33,460 bases of DNA from Bradyrhizobium ivorense (GCF_900696085.1 NZ_CAADFC020000015.1:1-33460), one strand, 5' to 3'. Positions 7,983 through 16,894 are shown, counted from the first letter of the stretch. A program made the numbers and translations. The notes: generated by a model not told the origin, from the sequence alone.

Positions 7983-9701
7983 CTACCGGGCGGGCGGGAA
8001 AGCCGACAGCAGCCAGTGCGGCTTCGTCGAGGCATAAGAACTTGCGTTCGCCGTAACGGAGGGATCCGCGTAGATAACAGTCGGGCCGTCGCTCGCACTC
8101 TTCTGCTGCTGCATCCATTCAGATGAGCCGGGCACGGAAGCGGTTGCCGTCGAGCCGGTCCAGCGGTCCGCGAAACCGACGTCGTTCGCCTGAGCAGCGG
8201 CATAGCCCCTGGCGGCACGGCCCCCGGCGACCGGACCCTGAACAGCGGCGGGCGCCGGAACGGCAACCTTCACCGGCTCGGACCCCGTTTGCGGCAGGTT
8301 GACCCGCAGCGTCGGGAAGGAGTAGCGGGGCAGGCCGATGTCGAGCATGTCCACCGGGGCGGCGTCGACCGCGGGCGGCGCCTTCAAATATTCGATCAAG
8401 GTTCCCATCGCCGCCAGCAGCTGATAGTCGGCGAACACGACGACGCCGCGAGCGGACGTCAGCGAGACCGAGGCGTTGAAGAACTGGTTCTGCGCGTTCA
8501 GCAGGTCGATCAGGGACCGCTGCCCGAGCTCGTATTCCTTCTGGAACGCCGCAATGGTCTTCCGGTCTGCATCGAGCTGACGCTTGAGCGCCGCGATGCG
8601 CGTTGCCGTAATCGTGCGGGCATTCCACGCCTTGTCGATCGATTCATAGGCGTCGCGCTGCAACCGGGCGTGGCGCATGGTTGCTTCGGTGTATCGCTCG
8701 GCTTTCTCCGAGCGATTCCAGGCATCCTGGCCGCCGCGGAAGATGTCCCAGGACATCACCACCTTGCCGCTGTAGTCCTCGTGCGTCACGCTCGGGTTTC
8801 CGGGGCTCGTGACGTACGGGAAAGAGTTGTCGTAGTGCGTTGCCCGTCCCTCGAGATAGAACTTCGGGCCGAACAAGCCGTCGGTTGCCCGGAACGCGTG
8901 CTTGGCCGCGTCGGCGTCGGACTGTGCCGCCGCGATTGTCGAATTGAAGCGCAGGGTGGTCGCCAAGGCTTCGTCGCGGCTGCCCGGCAGCCCTGCGAGC
9001 GGAGCGGGGAAGCGCACATTGATCGGCTCGAGGCCAACCACCTTGCGGTACTTCGCCCTGGCGTCGTCGAGGCTGCGCTGGAATTCCGCGAGTGCCGCGC
9101 GGGCGTTCTCGACGCGCTCGCGCGATTGCTCCAGGTCGCCTTCGCCGGCCCGGCCGCCCGAGAAGCGGGAGTTCACGTTCGAGAAGATCTTCTCGTGGTT
9201 GGCGACGTTCTGCTGGGCGAGGCTGACCAGCCGCATATAGCGCACGACATCGACATAGGCTTCGGCCGCGTCGAGCGCCAGCAACTCGGTTCGTTCCTTG
9301 ACGCGGGAGGCGGCAGCATTGACGCGCGCCGTCTGACGCCAGGTGTCATGGATCGTGGCAAAGCCGTCCCACAGCAGCTGCCGCACCACCACCGATTCCT
9401 GGCTGCCATTCCGCCACGGTCCTGAACCTGCGGTCGGGACCTGCAGCGACGGGCTGATGACCCCCGGCGATTGATCGAATTTTTCCGGCCCGTAGCTGGC
9501 GTCGATGCGCACCTGCGGCAGCATGGTGCTTTGAGTTTGCCGCAGCTCGCTTTCGGTGGCCCGCCGGTTTGCCGAGGCCTCACCAACGCCTGGGTTGGTC
9601 TGCATGGCCTGACGCAAGGCGTCATTGATCGAAAAGACTTCGGCCCTTGACGGGCTCGCCGCCAAGCACAGTCCCGCGATCACGAGGTACGCCGTCTTCA
9701 T
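7983..9701 (-). CDS. TolC-family outer membrane protein (LapE-like)
   Basis: This is the outer membrane channel of the type I exporter. The chosen start at 9701 (572 aa) places a typical signal peptide first (MKTAYLVIAGLCLAASPSRA) behind a purine-rich AGGGGCGGG; an in-frame ATG at 9758 would add 19 residues with no signal character. The two OEP repeats span about residues 25-440 and include the long helices and the segment ALKRQLDADRKTIAAFQKEY. TolC proteins are usually 440-500 aa; this one has about 100 extra C-terminal residues rich in Ala, Pro and Ser, probably disordered and periplasmic. It lies upstream of the ABC and HlyD genes on the same strand and so completes the exporter. The start codon is moderately certain; the family is clear. 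Confidence 0.9.
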   Translation of the reverse strand: MKTAYLVIAGLCLAASPSRAEVFSINDALRQAMQTNPGVGEASANRRATESELRQTQSTMLPQVRIDASYGPEKFDQSPGVISPSLQVPTAGSGPWRNGSQESVVVRQLLWDGFATIHDTWRQTARVNAAASRVKERTELLALDAAEAYVDVVRYMRLVSLAQQNVANHEKIFSNVNSRFSGGRAGEGDLEQSRERVENARAALAEFQRSLDDARAKYRKVVGLEPINVRFPAPLAGLPGSRDEALATTLRFNSTIAAAQSDADAAKHAFRATDGLFGPKFYLEGRATHYDNSFPYVTSPGNPSVTHEDYSGKVVMSWDIFRGGQDAWNRSEKAERYTEATMRHARLQRDAYESIDKAWNARTITATRIAALKRQLDADRKTIAAFQKEYELGQRSLIDLLNAQNQFFNASVSLTSARGVVVFADYQLLAAMGTLIEYLKAPPAVDAAPVDMLDIGLPRYSFPTLRVNLPQTGSEPVKVAVPAPAAVQGPVAGGRAARGYAAAQANDVGFADRWTGSTATASVPGSSEWMQQQKSASDGPTVIYADPSVTANASSYASTKPHWLLSAFPPAR

Positions 9702-9980
9702 CGATCCCGCCCCTAGTCCAAAAAAATTTACAAAGGAATCCGTGGGAAAGCGTAACAAAGGAGGGGTTTGTAACCTATGACATTTCGGTCACACCGCGGC
9801 GCCAAATGAGACACGCCCCAGTCGCCGCCGGGCTCCGCGTCAACTAGAAATATCGAGATAATTCAGTCGGTTGTAGGAAGGTTGATATTGATTCAAAAGG
9901 CGCTGGACTCGGCGCGGCGGCAACCAAAAGCCCGCGGTAGGTTAAGCCTGTCCTAACGAACGGCGAGCTCGCCCGCCCGT

Positions 9981-10439
9981 CTACTGTTCCCGACAAATCG
10001 CAAAATGGGTGGCGATGAAGGGAGGCGGCATCTTGCCGTCGAGAGAGGCGCCTGCCGAGCGGGTCGTCAGCTTGTAGAGCACCTTGCTGGCGAAATAGAA
10101 CCTGAAGATCTCGGCCGTGGTGTCGTCCACGCGGGTTGCCAGAATGGACGACGCGTCGCGACGCGCCGCCGCAAAGACGTAGGTCGTGAGCTTGGCTCCC
10201 GCGCCTTCCTGCGCAACCGACGTTCCCCATGTCACCGAGAGGGTTTGGCCATCGATCACGACCGCGGGCCGGACGGTATCGAGATTGTCGTCGATCCACT
10301 GGGCATCACCCGACCTGTTCGAAGGGCCAAGCTCGACCCGCTTGCCCTGTGGCGGGTCGCAGGCAAACCGCGTCGGGTTGGCCATCACTGCAGGTGTCGA
10401 TGCCAGGAGCAACAGCAGACAACCGACTGACTTTCGCAT
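9981..10439 (-). CDS. Small secreted protein of unknown function
   Basis: A 152-aa protein that I do not recognise. The start at 10439 gives a clear signal peptide (MRKSVGCLLLLLASTPAVMA, cleavage near residue 19) with GGGGA upstream; a longer frame reaching 10532 has an unlikely arginine-rich leader. The mature part has two cysteines (FACDPP near the start, FAICREQ at the end), which could form a disulfide in the periplasm, and looks like a small beta-rich domain. It lies between the export cluster and a NYN gene, all on the minus strand, with gaps of about 280 and 160 bp. There is no evidence that it belongs to either. Confidence 0.65.
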   Translation of the reverse strand: MRKSVGCLLLLLASTPAVMANPTRFACDPPQGKRVELGPSNRSGDAQWIDDNLDTVRPAVVIDGQTLSVTWGTSVAQEGAGAKLTTYVFAAARRDASSILATRVDDTTAEIFRFYFASKVLYKLTTRSAGASLDGKMPPPFIATHFAICREQ

Positions 10440-10599
10440 TGGGGATCCCCGTGCAGGCGCGCGCTCGCTGCGGCCATACTGAGGTTTCCGCGCGGGCCGC
10501 GCAACTTGATGTCCAGCGGCCGCACGCGCCAAGCGAACGGGCCTGAGAGGTGGGGAGGGCGCGCGGCGCGCCTGGTGAGCCCCGGCGGCGCGGCAGGCA

Positions 10600-11136
10600 T
10601 CATTCCGGCGCGATCGGGTGCGGCGGACGCTCGATCGATGTCCTCAACGTGTCGAGCTCGAGGAAGACATCGGCCTCACGCCGAAGCTCGTCGGCGACCA
10701 TCGGAGGCTTGGTTCGAATACTGGAAACGACGGTGACGCGGACCCCCATTCGCCTGACGGCTTCGACGACGGATCGCAGATCACCATCGCCGGAAAACAA
10801 GAATGCGTGGTCGATCCGGCGAGCGATCTCCAGCGCGTCGACGGCGATCTCGACACCGACGCTGCGCTTTACCCTTCGCCGTCCTTCGCCGTCACTGTGC
10901 TCCTTGGCCGGCTTTCGCCGGACCGCATACCCGTTGTAATCGAGCCAATCCACCAGTGGCCTGATGCTGCTGAACTCGTCCTCGTCTCTCACCACGGTGT
11001 AGAAATAGGCACGGACGATCAGTCCGTGCTTGCCGAACTCCGCGAGCAATCGCCGGAAATCGACTTCGAAGCCGAGGCTCTTGACGGTGGTATGAAGATT
11101 CGCGCCATCGATAAAAAGCGCAATGCGGTCGGTCAT
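10600..11136 (-). CDS. NYN-domain protein (LabA/DUF88-like, PIN-fold nuclease family)
   Basis: This 178-aa cytoplasmic protein belongs to the NYN family, which shares the PIN nuclease fold and is thought to act on RNA. The start at 11136 puts the hallmark IALFIDGANL at residues 5-14, after the Shine-Dalgarno-like GGGGA; an in-frame start at 11208 would add 24 residues that do not fit the family. Acidic residues expected to bind metal are Asp10, Asp100 (EIAVDAL) and Asp117/Asp119 (FSGDGD). Close relatives are common housekeeping-type genes in alphaproteobacteria. Nothing links it functionally to the adhesin or the pilus; its substrate is unknown. Confidence 0.85.
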   Translation of the reverse strand: MTDRIALFIDGANLHTTVKSLGFEVDFRRLLAEFGKHGLIVRAYFYTVVRDEDEFSSIRPLVDWLDYNGYAVRRKPAKEHSDGEGRRRVKRSVGVEIAVDALEIARRIDHAFLFSGDGDLRSVVEAVRRMGVRVTVVSSIRTKPPMVADELRREADVFLELDTLRTSIERPPHPIAPE

Positions 11137-11773
11137 CTCAAATCCCCATGACGCCGGATATTCGCAGCGCTTGGTTCTTGACGTTGCTTGAGCCTCGCCG
11201 GCGAGCATTCCGACTGAAATGTCTGATCCTAGAGCAAGCAGTTAGCGGAAAAGAAGCGGAAAATTCGTTCAACGCCGCCAATGCCGTTGCTCACGGGTGA
11301 CTGCTAATTGCTGGGATACCCTGTGGATAGGCCAGCGCGATTGTCCGTCCAGCTTTGCTTTCGGCCGTGGCGAGTATGGCCACGCTCAGTTCGTGCAGCA
11401 GCACGCAGGGAAAAATAACGACGGAGCAAACGAAGGGCGCGATGCGATCCAGCCTGGCGTTTACCACGTCACAAAGGTTTTTATTGCGTTAACGGCAACA
11501 ATACATCTAGAGTTGATTCAAGTGTATTGGCGCCGTTTTTGCGCCGATACCCGTATTTTTGCGGATGTGGCTTTTTGCCGGTTGCAGTTTTTTCATGGGA
11601 AGAAAGGCGGTTTCGCCTCATTGCATGGACAGGTTTGGCCGCCGGCAGGTGCGACGCCCGGCTGCAGCCTGTAGCGCCATCTCAACACACCTTCTCGCTC
11701 TCACTGATCGACGAGCCGGCTGCCGCCGGCCGTTGCGGAATTTCGTGGTGTTCATTTTGGAAGGATTTCAGTC
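11137..11773. other. Long non-coding stretch upstream of the DUF11-type gene
   Basis: These 637 bp hold no convincing gene; short frames here lack start signals and family resemblance. The region must contain divergent control for the NYN gene and for the 1003-aa protein. I see a sigma-54-like element at 11528-11543, a small hairpin (AGGCG-GTTT-CGCCT) near 11604-11618 and T-rich tracts around 11535-11600. Part of it may be a long 5' leader. Confidence 0.5.
11528..11543 (+). promoter_or_regulatory. Possible sigma-54 (-24/-12) promoter
   Basis: TGGCGCC-GTTT-TTGC has the exact GG-N10-GC spacing of sigma-54 promoters and differs from the consensus at one main place (A to G in TGGCAC). It lies about 230 bp before the GTG start of the 1003-aa protein. 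It overlaps a GGCGC/GCGCC inverted repeat that could explain part of the match, so the call is tentative. Two clear sigma-54 elements occur later in the window. Confidence 0.35.
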
Positions 11774-14700
11774 GTGGCAGTTTACACGTTCGATGCAAGC
11801 ACCAACTCGTTTGTTCTCGTCAATGATTCACTTCTCAGCGCCGATCCATCACTAGCCAGCTTCTCCCTCGCCACCGATCTCGCCGACTATGCGCCAGGTT
11901 CGACCGCCAATATCGCGGCAACCGTCGGCGTCGGCGACACCGTGACCTTCAATGTCGCCGACGTGGCGGGGACCGCCGTGTCCGGCACCGACCAGCCCTG
12001 GACGGTCACCGATGGTGGCGCCGGAGATCTCGATGGCGTTGCCAACGGTGTGATCCGGACCACCTGGGCGGTCGGGATGGACGCGGCCGGCGAGGCGTTC
12101 TCGTTGAGCGCGATCGACCAGACCGCCGGCGTCATGATGACAACGGGCTTCACCGATAGCCCGCATACGCCTGTGCAGGCCGTCGTTCCCGCAAGCCTGA
12201 CCAACGGCATCAAGTTTCTGACCGGTGATACCAACACTGCGACGGGCACCGGCATCTTCCCGTCATTCGTTACGATCCAGAACACAGGTGTCGAGCAGGG
12301 CTTCAACACCGATGCCGCGCCTGTTCAGAACACCGGAAGCTCGCCAGCGCATAATCACAGCCTCCTGCTCGGCGCGGTGCCGATCGTCACCATCGACGGC
12401 GTGGACTACCGGGAATTCCGTCTCGATCTGAACGAGCAAAGCGACCCGATCAGTCTGGACAAGCTGCAGATCTATGCGGGGTCGGCGGGCAATCTCACCT
12501 CGCTGGCCGGGCTCACTCAGCTCTACGACATGGACGGCGGAGCGGACGGAAAAACCGGCGGCGGCGCCGATGTCGATGTCTCCGTCGGCTTGACGGCCTG
12601 GTCGTCGGGCAGCGGCCACAGCGACTACAAGGTCCTGATCCCGAACTCCTATTTCGCCGGCACCGATCCCGGGGCCTTCATTTACCTCTATTCCCAGTTC
12701 TCGAATGCGGATGCGGGATTTGAGGAGTGGTCGGTCGGGCCGGCCAGCCCGGCGGGCAAGACGCCGGACGCGGTGGTCGGCATCGACAAGCAGATCTCGG
12801 TCGACGGGACCAACTGGCAGGATGTCGGCCTCTACGGCATCGCTGCGGGCAGCGACGATGCGCCGACGCTGCTGGCCGGCTCGACCGTCTATTACAAGGT
12901 GATCATCACCAACGAGACGATGCCGAACGCATCCAACCTAGACCCCAAGTTGCTGCTGGCGCCGTTGACCGACGATCCGGCACTTGCCTTCACCTATCAG
13001 GGCGGCGATGCGAACAACAACGGTCTGATCGATCTTGGCGAGTCGTGGACCTACACCGCGTCGACGACCGCGGTCGATGGCTTGCAGCCGGGCGGCAACG
13101 GTCAGCTCCTGCAGATCGATACGGTAACGGCGGTCGGCACGGTGACGGATGCGAACGGCACGACCACCGGGACGAACAGCGACCGCGCCAACTACATCGG
13201 CGTCACCCCCAAGATCGCGATCGACAAGGTGACCGTCGACGGTACGCTGGATGCGAATGGCAATCTCGTCCTGGTCGATGGCAAGGGGGCGGCAGGCGAC
13301 AACCTGACGATCATCGCCGGCGAGAACATCATCTGGGAGTACAAGGTCAGCAATGCCGGCGATGTCGCGCTGTCCAACGTGACCGTCACCGACGACCAGC
13401 CGGGCGTGATGCCGACCAGTCTGACGAGCGGCGGCTTCAACGTCGGCGACGCCAACCAGAACGGCCTGCTCGACACCACCGAGACCTGGATCTTCACGGC
13501 GACCGGCACGGCGATCGACGGCGCCTACACCAACAAGGGCACGGCAAGCGGCAGCTTCACCGACGATGCCGGGCACGTTGCGGCACCGACGGCGAGCGAT
13601 ACGTCCGGTTACACCGGCGTCAATCCCGCGATCCACATCGAGAAGGTGACGACCGGCGTCGACTCCGTAACCATCGTGAACAATGTCGTGACCCCGCATC
13701 TGGCGACCGGCGACGGTCTCAGCTTCCTCGCGGGTTATGGCGTTACCTGGACCTACACGGTCACAAATGCGGGGGACGTCCCGCTGTCGAACATCGCCGT
13801 TACGGACAATCAGCCCGGTATTTCGCCCACTGCCGTGCTGCAGGCCGATCACGTGCACAATGTCGGCGACGCCAACAATAACGGGCTCCTCGATCTCGGC
13901 GAAAGCTGGACCTTCACAGCCTCCGGCACGGCCATTCTCGGCGACTACAGCAATACGGGGATGGCGGGCGGCTCGTTCACCGACACGGCCCTGCACACGG
14001 CGCTGCCGACCGATGACGACGTCTCGAGCTACACCGGCACCTTCACCGAGCAGGGCGGCACGCTGACCCAGGGCTTCTGGGGGAGCCATACCGACGCATG
14101 GGACGGCTCGAGCGCCAAGGTCAGCAATCCGACTAACAGCGCCTTCAAGAGCGGCGTGCTCTCGGCCCTGGACATCAATCCGCGGCACGACGGCAATCTT
14201 CTGCTCGGCGATTCCAACGGCGACGGCATCGCTAACGACGCGCACAATCTGCTGATCTCGAATACGCTGGCGGCCTCGATCCTGTCGTCGAGCACGACCG
14301 GCGATGCGCGCATCATCATGCTGCAGCAGACCATCGCGGCGCAGCTGAACATCGACAACGGCAAGGTGCAGCCGAACGATATGATCGACGAAGCCGTGAT
14401 GTGGCTGACCGGCAAGGGCGCGTGGAGCGGCAACGGCTTCACCGTAGATGCCAACAATGACGGCATCATCGACAGCTCGGGCGGTAAGCTCGCCGGCCCG
14501 GCGGTCGCGACCAGCGGCAACGCCTGGCAGAAATATGTCGACGTGACCAATCCGGCCTCGATCGCCGACTGGAACAGCGGCAAGGAGGCCGACGGCGAAG
14601 GGCTCAAGAACGCGCTGATGTGGTGGAACGACGGTCACCTGGTGACGAGCACCTCGGGGCAGGTCGCCTACGACAGCAACGGCACCTCCGCCGGCGGCAT

Positions 14701-14785
14701 CAATCCGGCAACCGTCAACCTGAATACCATGGACGAGTTCTGGGTCAGCCTGCACCAGCAGACGTCGCTGACCGGGATCGCGTGA
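11774..14785 (+). CDS. Large signal-less surface-type protein with DUF11-like repeats
   Basis: A 1003-aa acidic protein with very few basic residues. GTG is the start: GGAAGGA lies eight bases upstream and the N-terminus aligns with the gene at 31163. There is no Sec signal. Module 1 (about 1-130) contains DYAPGSTA and VTDGGAGDLDGV. Module 2 (about 140-335) contains YREFRLDLNE and ends in GFEEW. Three DUF11/DUF7507-type repeats follow, with calcium-site-like loops such as GDANNNGLIDLGESW (near residues 412, 558 and 698). A C-terminal domain (about 750-1003) begins TQGFWGSH and has further aspartate-rich loops. I see no RTX block, LPXTG motif or membrane anchor. Export by a type I route is an inference from the missing signal peptide and the low-basic composition. 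The next gene encodes a membrane protein on the same strand. Confidence 0.85.
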   Translation: MAVYTFDASTNSFVLVNDSLLSADPSLASFSLATDLADYAPGSTANIAATVGVGDTVTFNVADVAGTAVSGTDQPWTVTDGGAGDLDGVANGVIRTTWAVGMDAAGEAFSLSAIDQTAGVMMTTGFTDSPHTPVQAVVPASLTNGIKFLTGDTNTATGTGIFPSFVTIQNTGVEQGFNTDAAPVQNTGSSPAHNHSLLLGAVPIVTIDGVDYREFRLDLNEQSDPISLDKLQIYAGSAGNLTSLAGLTQLYDMDGGADGKTGGGADVDVSVGLTAWSSGSGHSDYKVLIPNSYFAGTDPGAFIYLYSQFSNADAGFEEWSVGPASPAGKTPDAVVGIDKQISVDGTNWQDVGLYGIAAGSDDAPTLLAGSTVYYKVIITNETMPNASNLDPKLLLAPLTDDPALAFTYQGGDANNNGLIDLGESWTYTASTTAVDGLQPGGNGQLLQIDTVTAVGTVTDANGTTTGTNSDRANYIGVTPKIAIDKVTVDGTLDANGNLVLVDGKGAAGDNLTIIAGENIIWEYKVSNAGDVALSNVTVTDDQPGVMPTSLTSGGFNVGDANQNGLLDTTETWIFTATGTAIDGAYTNKGTASGSFTDDAGHVAAPTASDTSGYTGVNPAIHIEKVTTGVDSVTIVNNVVTPHLATGDGLSFLAGYGVTWTYTVTNAGDVPLSNIAVTDNQPGISPTAVLQADHVHNVGDANNNGLLDLGESWTFTASGTAILGDYSNTGMAGGSFTDTALHTALPTDDDVSSYTGTFTEQGGTLTQGFWGSHTDAWDGSSAKVSNPTNSAFKSGVLSALDINPRHDGNLLLGDSNGDGIANDAHNLLISNTLAASILSSSTTGDARIIMLQQTIAAQLNIDNGKVQPNDMIDEAVMWLTGKGAWSGNGFTVDANNDGIIDSSGGKLAGPAVATSGNAWQKYVDVTNPASIADWNSGKEADGEGLKNALMWWNDGHLVTSTSGQVAYDSNGTSAGGINPATVNLNTMDEFWVSLHQQTSLTGIA

Positions 14786-14872
14786 TCGGGAGCGGGGCTG
14801 GACGAGCGGGGACGGCAACGCGCGCCTGCCGAGGGCGACGCGGAGGCGGCTCTGCGGCCTCGCTCTTGGACG

Positions 14873-16423
14873 GTGGATTTTGGAAATCGCCGGGTTGCGC
14901 GCCAGGTCAAAGTTGACAATGATCGCCATCCTGAGACGGACAGCACGCCCTTGAGCAGTCATTCGCTTCAGGTGGATACGGAGACCGGGCTGAGCGCAGC
15001 CACTGCGCGCAGCGATCACCTTCGGCCCTGGTTGCCGCTGATATTCGCGGCCACGACCTACCTGGCACTCATCATCAAGGGCGACCTGTTAGTCGATTCC
15101 GATATCTATTGGCATATTGTGGTGGGGCAGTGGATCATCGATCATCGTGCCGTACCGTATGCTGATCCATTCTCTTTCACGATGCCCGGCGCGTCCTGGA
15201 TAACCAGTGCGTGGTTGGCGGAGGTCATTTACTTCGCTGCGTTCAAATTGGCCGGATGGCCGGGACCTGCAATGCTTGCCGCGCTGTCGGCGTCCTCGGC
15301 GATTTTCCTGCTCACGCGCCTGCTACTGAAAAAATTGCCGAACGTGCCGGTCATGATCATGGTGGCCGGGGCAATCGCCATGGCGGCGATCCACACGATG
15401 GCCCGGCCGCATGTCCTGACCTTCCCGTTGATGGTGCTGTGGGCGAACGCCCTGATCGAGGCGAGTGAACAGCGTCGCGCGCCCTCGCTCTGGTACATCC
15501 CGCTCATGACGCTCTGGGCGAACCTCCACGGCAGCTTTACGATGGGCCTGGCGCTGACCGGGCCGTTCGCACTGGAGGCGATTTGGACTGCGGACAAATC
15601 CGCGCGGGTGACGGTCGCGGTGCAATGGCTTCGCTTTGGGGGATTTGCGCTCGCGGCCGCTTGCATCACCCCGTATGGACCGGAATCGATCCTGGTGACG
15701 CTGCGCCTTTTCCAGCTGGGACCGATTCTTTCAAAGATCAGCGAGTGGCAGCCGCTGGACTTCAGCGAAACCAATGCTGTGACAGTGTGCTTGATCGCCG
15801 GCGCTGGCTACGCCCTGTACAGCGGGCTCAAGCTGCCTCCGATCAGGGTTGCGGCGCTGCTCGCTGTCGTTTGGCAGACCCTGGCCCATGTGCGCTATGT
15901 CGACGTTTTCGCACTCGTTGCGCCGTTCTTCATTGCCGGTCCGTTGGGCCAGCAGCTTTCGTGGCCCGAGCTGCAGCACCGCCGGAAAGTGGTGCAACCG
16001 GCGCGGACCGCGTTCGTCGCAGCGATCGCCGCCCTCGTTGTCGCGACCGGGGTAGTCCTGGCGACGGTGGAGCACTCGCTACCGCGCGTTCCGCGCGTTG
16101 CGGTGGAGAAGCTCAGGGAGCTGAAGGCCAGCCGGATCCTGAATGAGTACTATTTCTGCGGATATCTGATCTTCGAGGGCATTCCGACGTTCATCGATTC
16201 ACGTGCCGAACTTTATGGGTCGGCCTTTCTCACCCGCTATTACCTCGCCCTTTCGCTTCGCGATGTGCCGGACTTCGTCAAATTGCTCGACGAATACAAG
16301 ATCGACGCAACGTTGCTCGCCCCGTCGACGCGCGCCGCAGGTCTGCTCGATCTGCTGCCGGACTGGGAGCGGGCCTACGCCGATGATGTGGCCGTCGTCC
16401 ACGTTCGCCGCGCGCGTCCCTGA
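14873..16423 (+). CDS. Polytopic membrane protein resembling GT-C glycosyltransferases
   Basis: This 516-aa protein has about ten hydrophobic segments between residues 52 and 400 and a soluble C-terminal part. Its first extramembrane loop has the acidic motif D75-x-D77-x-YWH followed by VPYADPFSFTMPGASW and WLAE. That pattern is shared by a broad group of uncharacterised membrane proteins related to GT-C (PMT-like) transferases, which use lipid-linked sugars. The GTG at 14873 is the longest start; the ribosome site is weak and a start up to 35 codons later is possible, because the first ~50 residues are polar and unlike the rest. It directly precedes a Flp pilin gene, and a decayed relative precedes the second Flp gene, which suggests a role with the pilins, perhaps glycosylation. 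Donor and acceptor are unknown. Confidence 0.7.
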   Translation: MDFGNRRVARQVKVDNDRHPETDSTPLSSHSLQVDTETGLSAATARSDHLRPWLPLIFAATTYLALIIKGDLLVDSDIYWHIVVGQWIIDHRAVPYADPFSFTMPGASWITSAWLAEVIYFAAFKLAGWPGPAMLAALSASSAIFLLTRLLLKKLPNVPVMIMVAGAIAMAAIHTMARPHVLTFPLMVLWANALIEASEQRRAPSLWYIPLMTLWANLHGSFTMGLALTGPFALEAIWTADKSARVTVAVQWLRFGGFALAAACITPYGPESILVTLRLFQLGPILSKISEWQPLDFSETNAVTVCLIAGAGYALYSGLKLPPIRVAALLAVVWQTLAHVRYVDVFALVAPFFIAGPLGQQLSWPELQHRRKVVQPARTAFVAAIAALVVATGVVLATVEHSLPRVPRVAVEKLRELKASRILNEYYFCGYLIFEGIPTFIDSRAELYGSAFLTRYYLALSLRDVPDFVKLLDEYKIDATLLAPSTRAAGLLDLLPDWERAYADDVAVVHVRRARP

Positions 16424-16578
16424 AGCAATCCCTGAACAGCCATGGCGTGGGTTGCCGGCGCACTGCGACGGCGAGAGGATGCGTCAATGTTTCTGTCTAT
16501 GTCCGAACGAACGGGCGGGAAGGGGCGCCGAAAGCAAGGCGTCCTCCGTGCAAACACGGAGGACTCGGCGGAGTAAGG

Positions 16579-16594
16579 TTAACAAAGATTTAAC
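16579..16594 (+). promoter_or_regulatory. CtrA-like box upstream of flp1
   Basis: TTAA-N7-TTAAC is a full match to the CtrA consensus known from Caulobacter and other alphaproteobacteria. It lies 38 bp before the -24 element of a sigma-54 promoter, centred about 72 bp upstream of the predicted transcription start. A matching box stands at the same relative place before the second flp gene. Confidence 0.72.
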
Positions 16595-16632
16595 GGTGCA
16601 ACTTTAGGCGAAATACTATAAAACTAAACGGT

Positions 16633-16648
16633 TGGCACCCGGATTGCC
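16633..16648 (+). promoter_or_regulatory. Sigma-54 promoter of flp1
   Basis: TGGCACC-CGGA-TTGCC matches the RpoN consensus TGGCACG-N4-TTGCW closely, with GG and GC exactly ten bases apart. Transcription would start near 16658, leaving a leader of about 35 bases before the ATG at 16694. The same element occurs before flp2. Confidence 0.85.
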
Positions 16649-16693
16649 TGCCGACGGCTTTTGTAAAATTCATCTCAGTCAAAGGGTTTTCCC

Positions 16694-16894
16694 ATGTCGA
16701 AATTTTACGTCAGCACCATGGAATCATTGAAGCGTCTGCGCGCCGACAAGGACGGCGTGGTTTCATTCGAGTACATCATCGTCGCGGCTTGCATCGTCGC
16801 CGTCGTGCTCGCGGTGTTCAAGACTGACACCAGCATCTCGACTGCCCTGTCGAACGGAATCACCAAGATCTCCAGCACCTTCTCGGGCCTCTGA
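16694..16894 (+). CDS. flp1: Flp-type major pilin (copy 1)
   Basis: A 66-aa type IVb pilin of the Tad system. Residues 1-21 form a charged leader ending in Gly21. The prepilin peptidase should cut there, giving a mature protein starting VVSFEY with the family's Glu at +5 (Glu26) and Tyr at +6. A hydrophobic helix (about 27-43) follows and then a Ser/Thr-rich tail ending TFSGL. AAAGGG seven bases before the ATG is a good ribosome site. It differs from the copy at 17598 mainly in the leader and in a few tail residues. Expression is probably controlled by sigma-54 and CtrA, as judged by the upstream elements. Confidence 0.93.
   Translation: MSKFYVSTMESLKRLRADKDGVVSFEYIIVAACIVAVVLAVFKTDTSISTALSNGITKISSTFSGL

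Noticed and set aside
9942..9957. TTAA-N7-CTAAC as a CtrA box for the TolC-like gene
   Set aside because: It carries a mismatch in the second half and lies about 240 bp upstream of the start, with no second supporting element.
10441..10450. GGGGATCCCC palindrome at the ribosome site of the small secreted protein gene
   Set aside because: It cannot fold on itself without a loop and contains an ordinary Shine-Dalgarno; a ten-base palindrome is not rare in GC-rich DNA.
12938..15019. Minus-strand open frame of 693 codons
   Set aside because: It is antisense to the DUF11-type gene, rich in Arg, Val and Asp as typical for shadow frames, and has no domain that I recognise.
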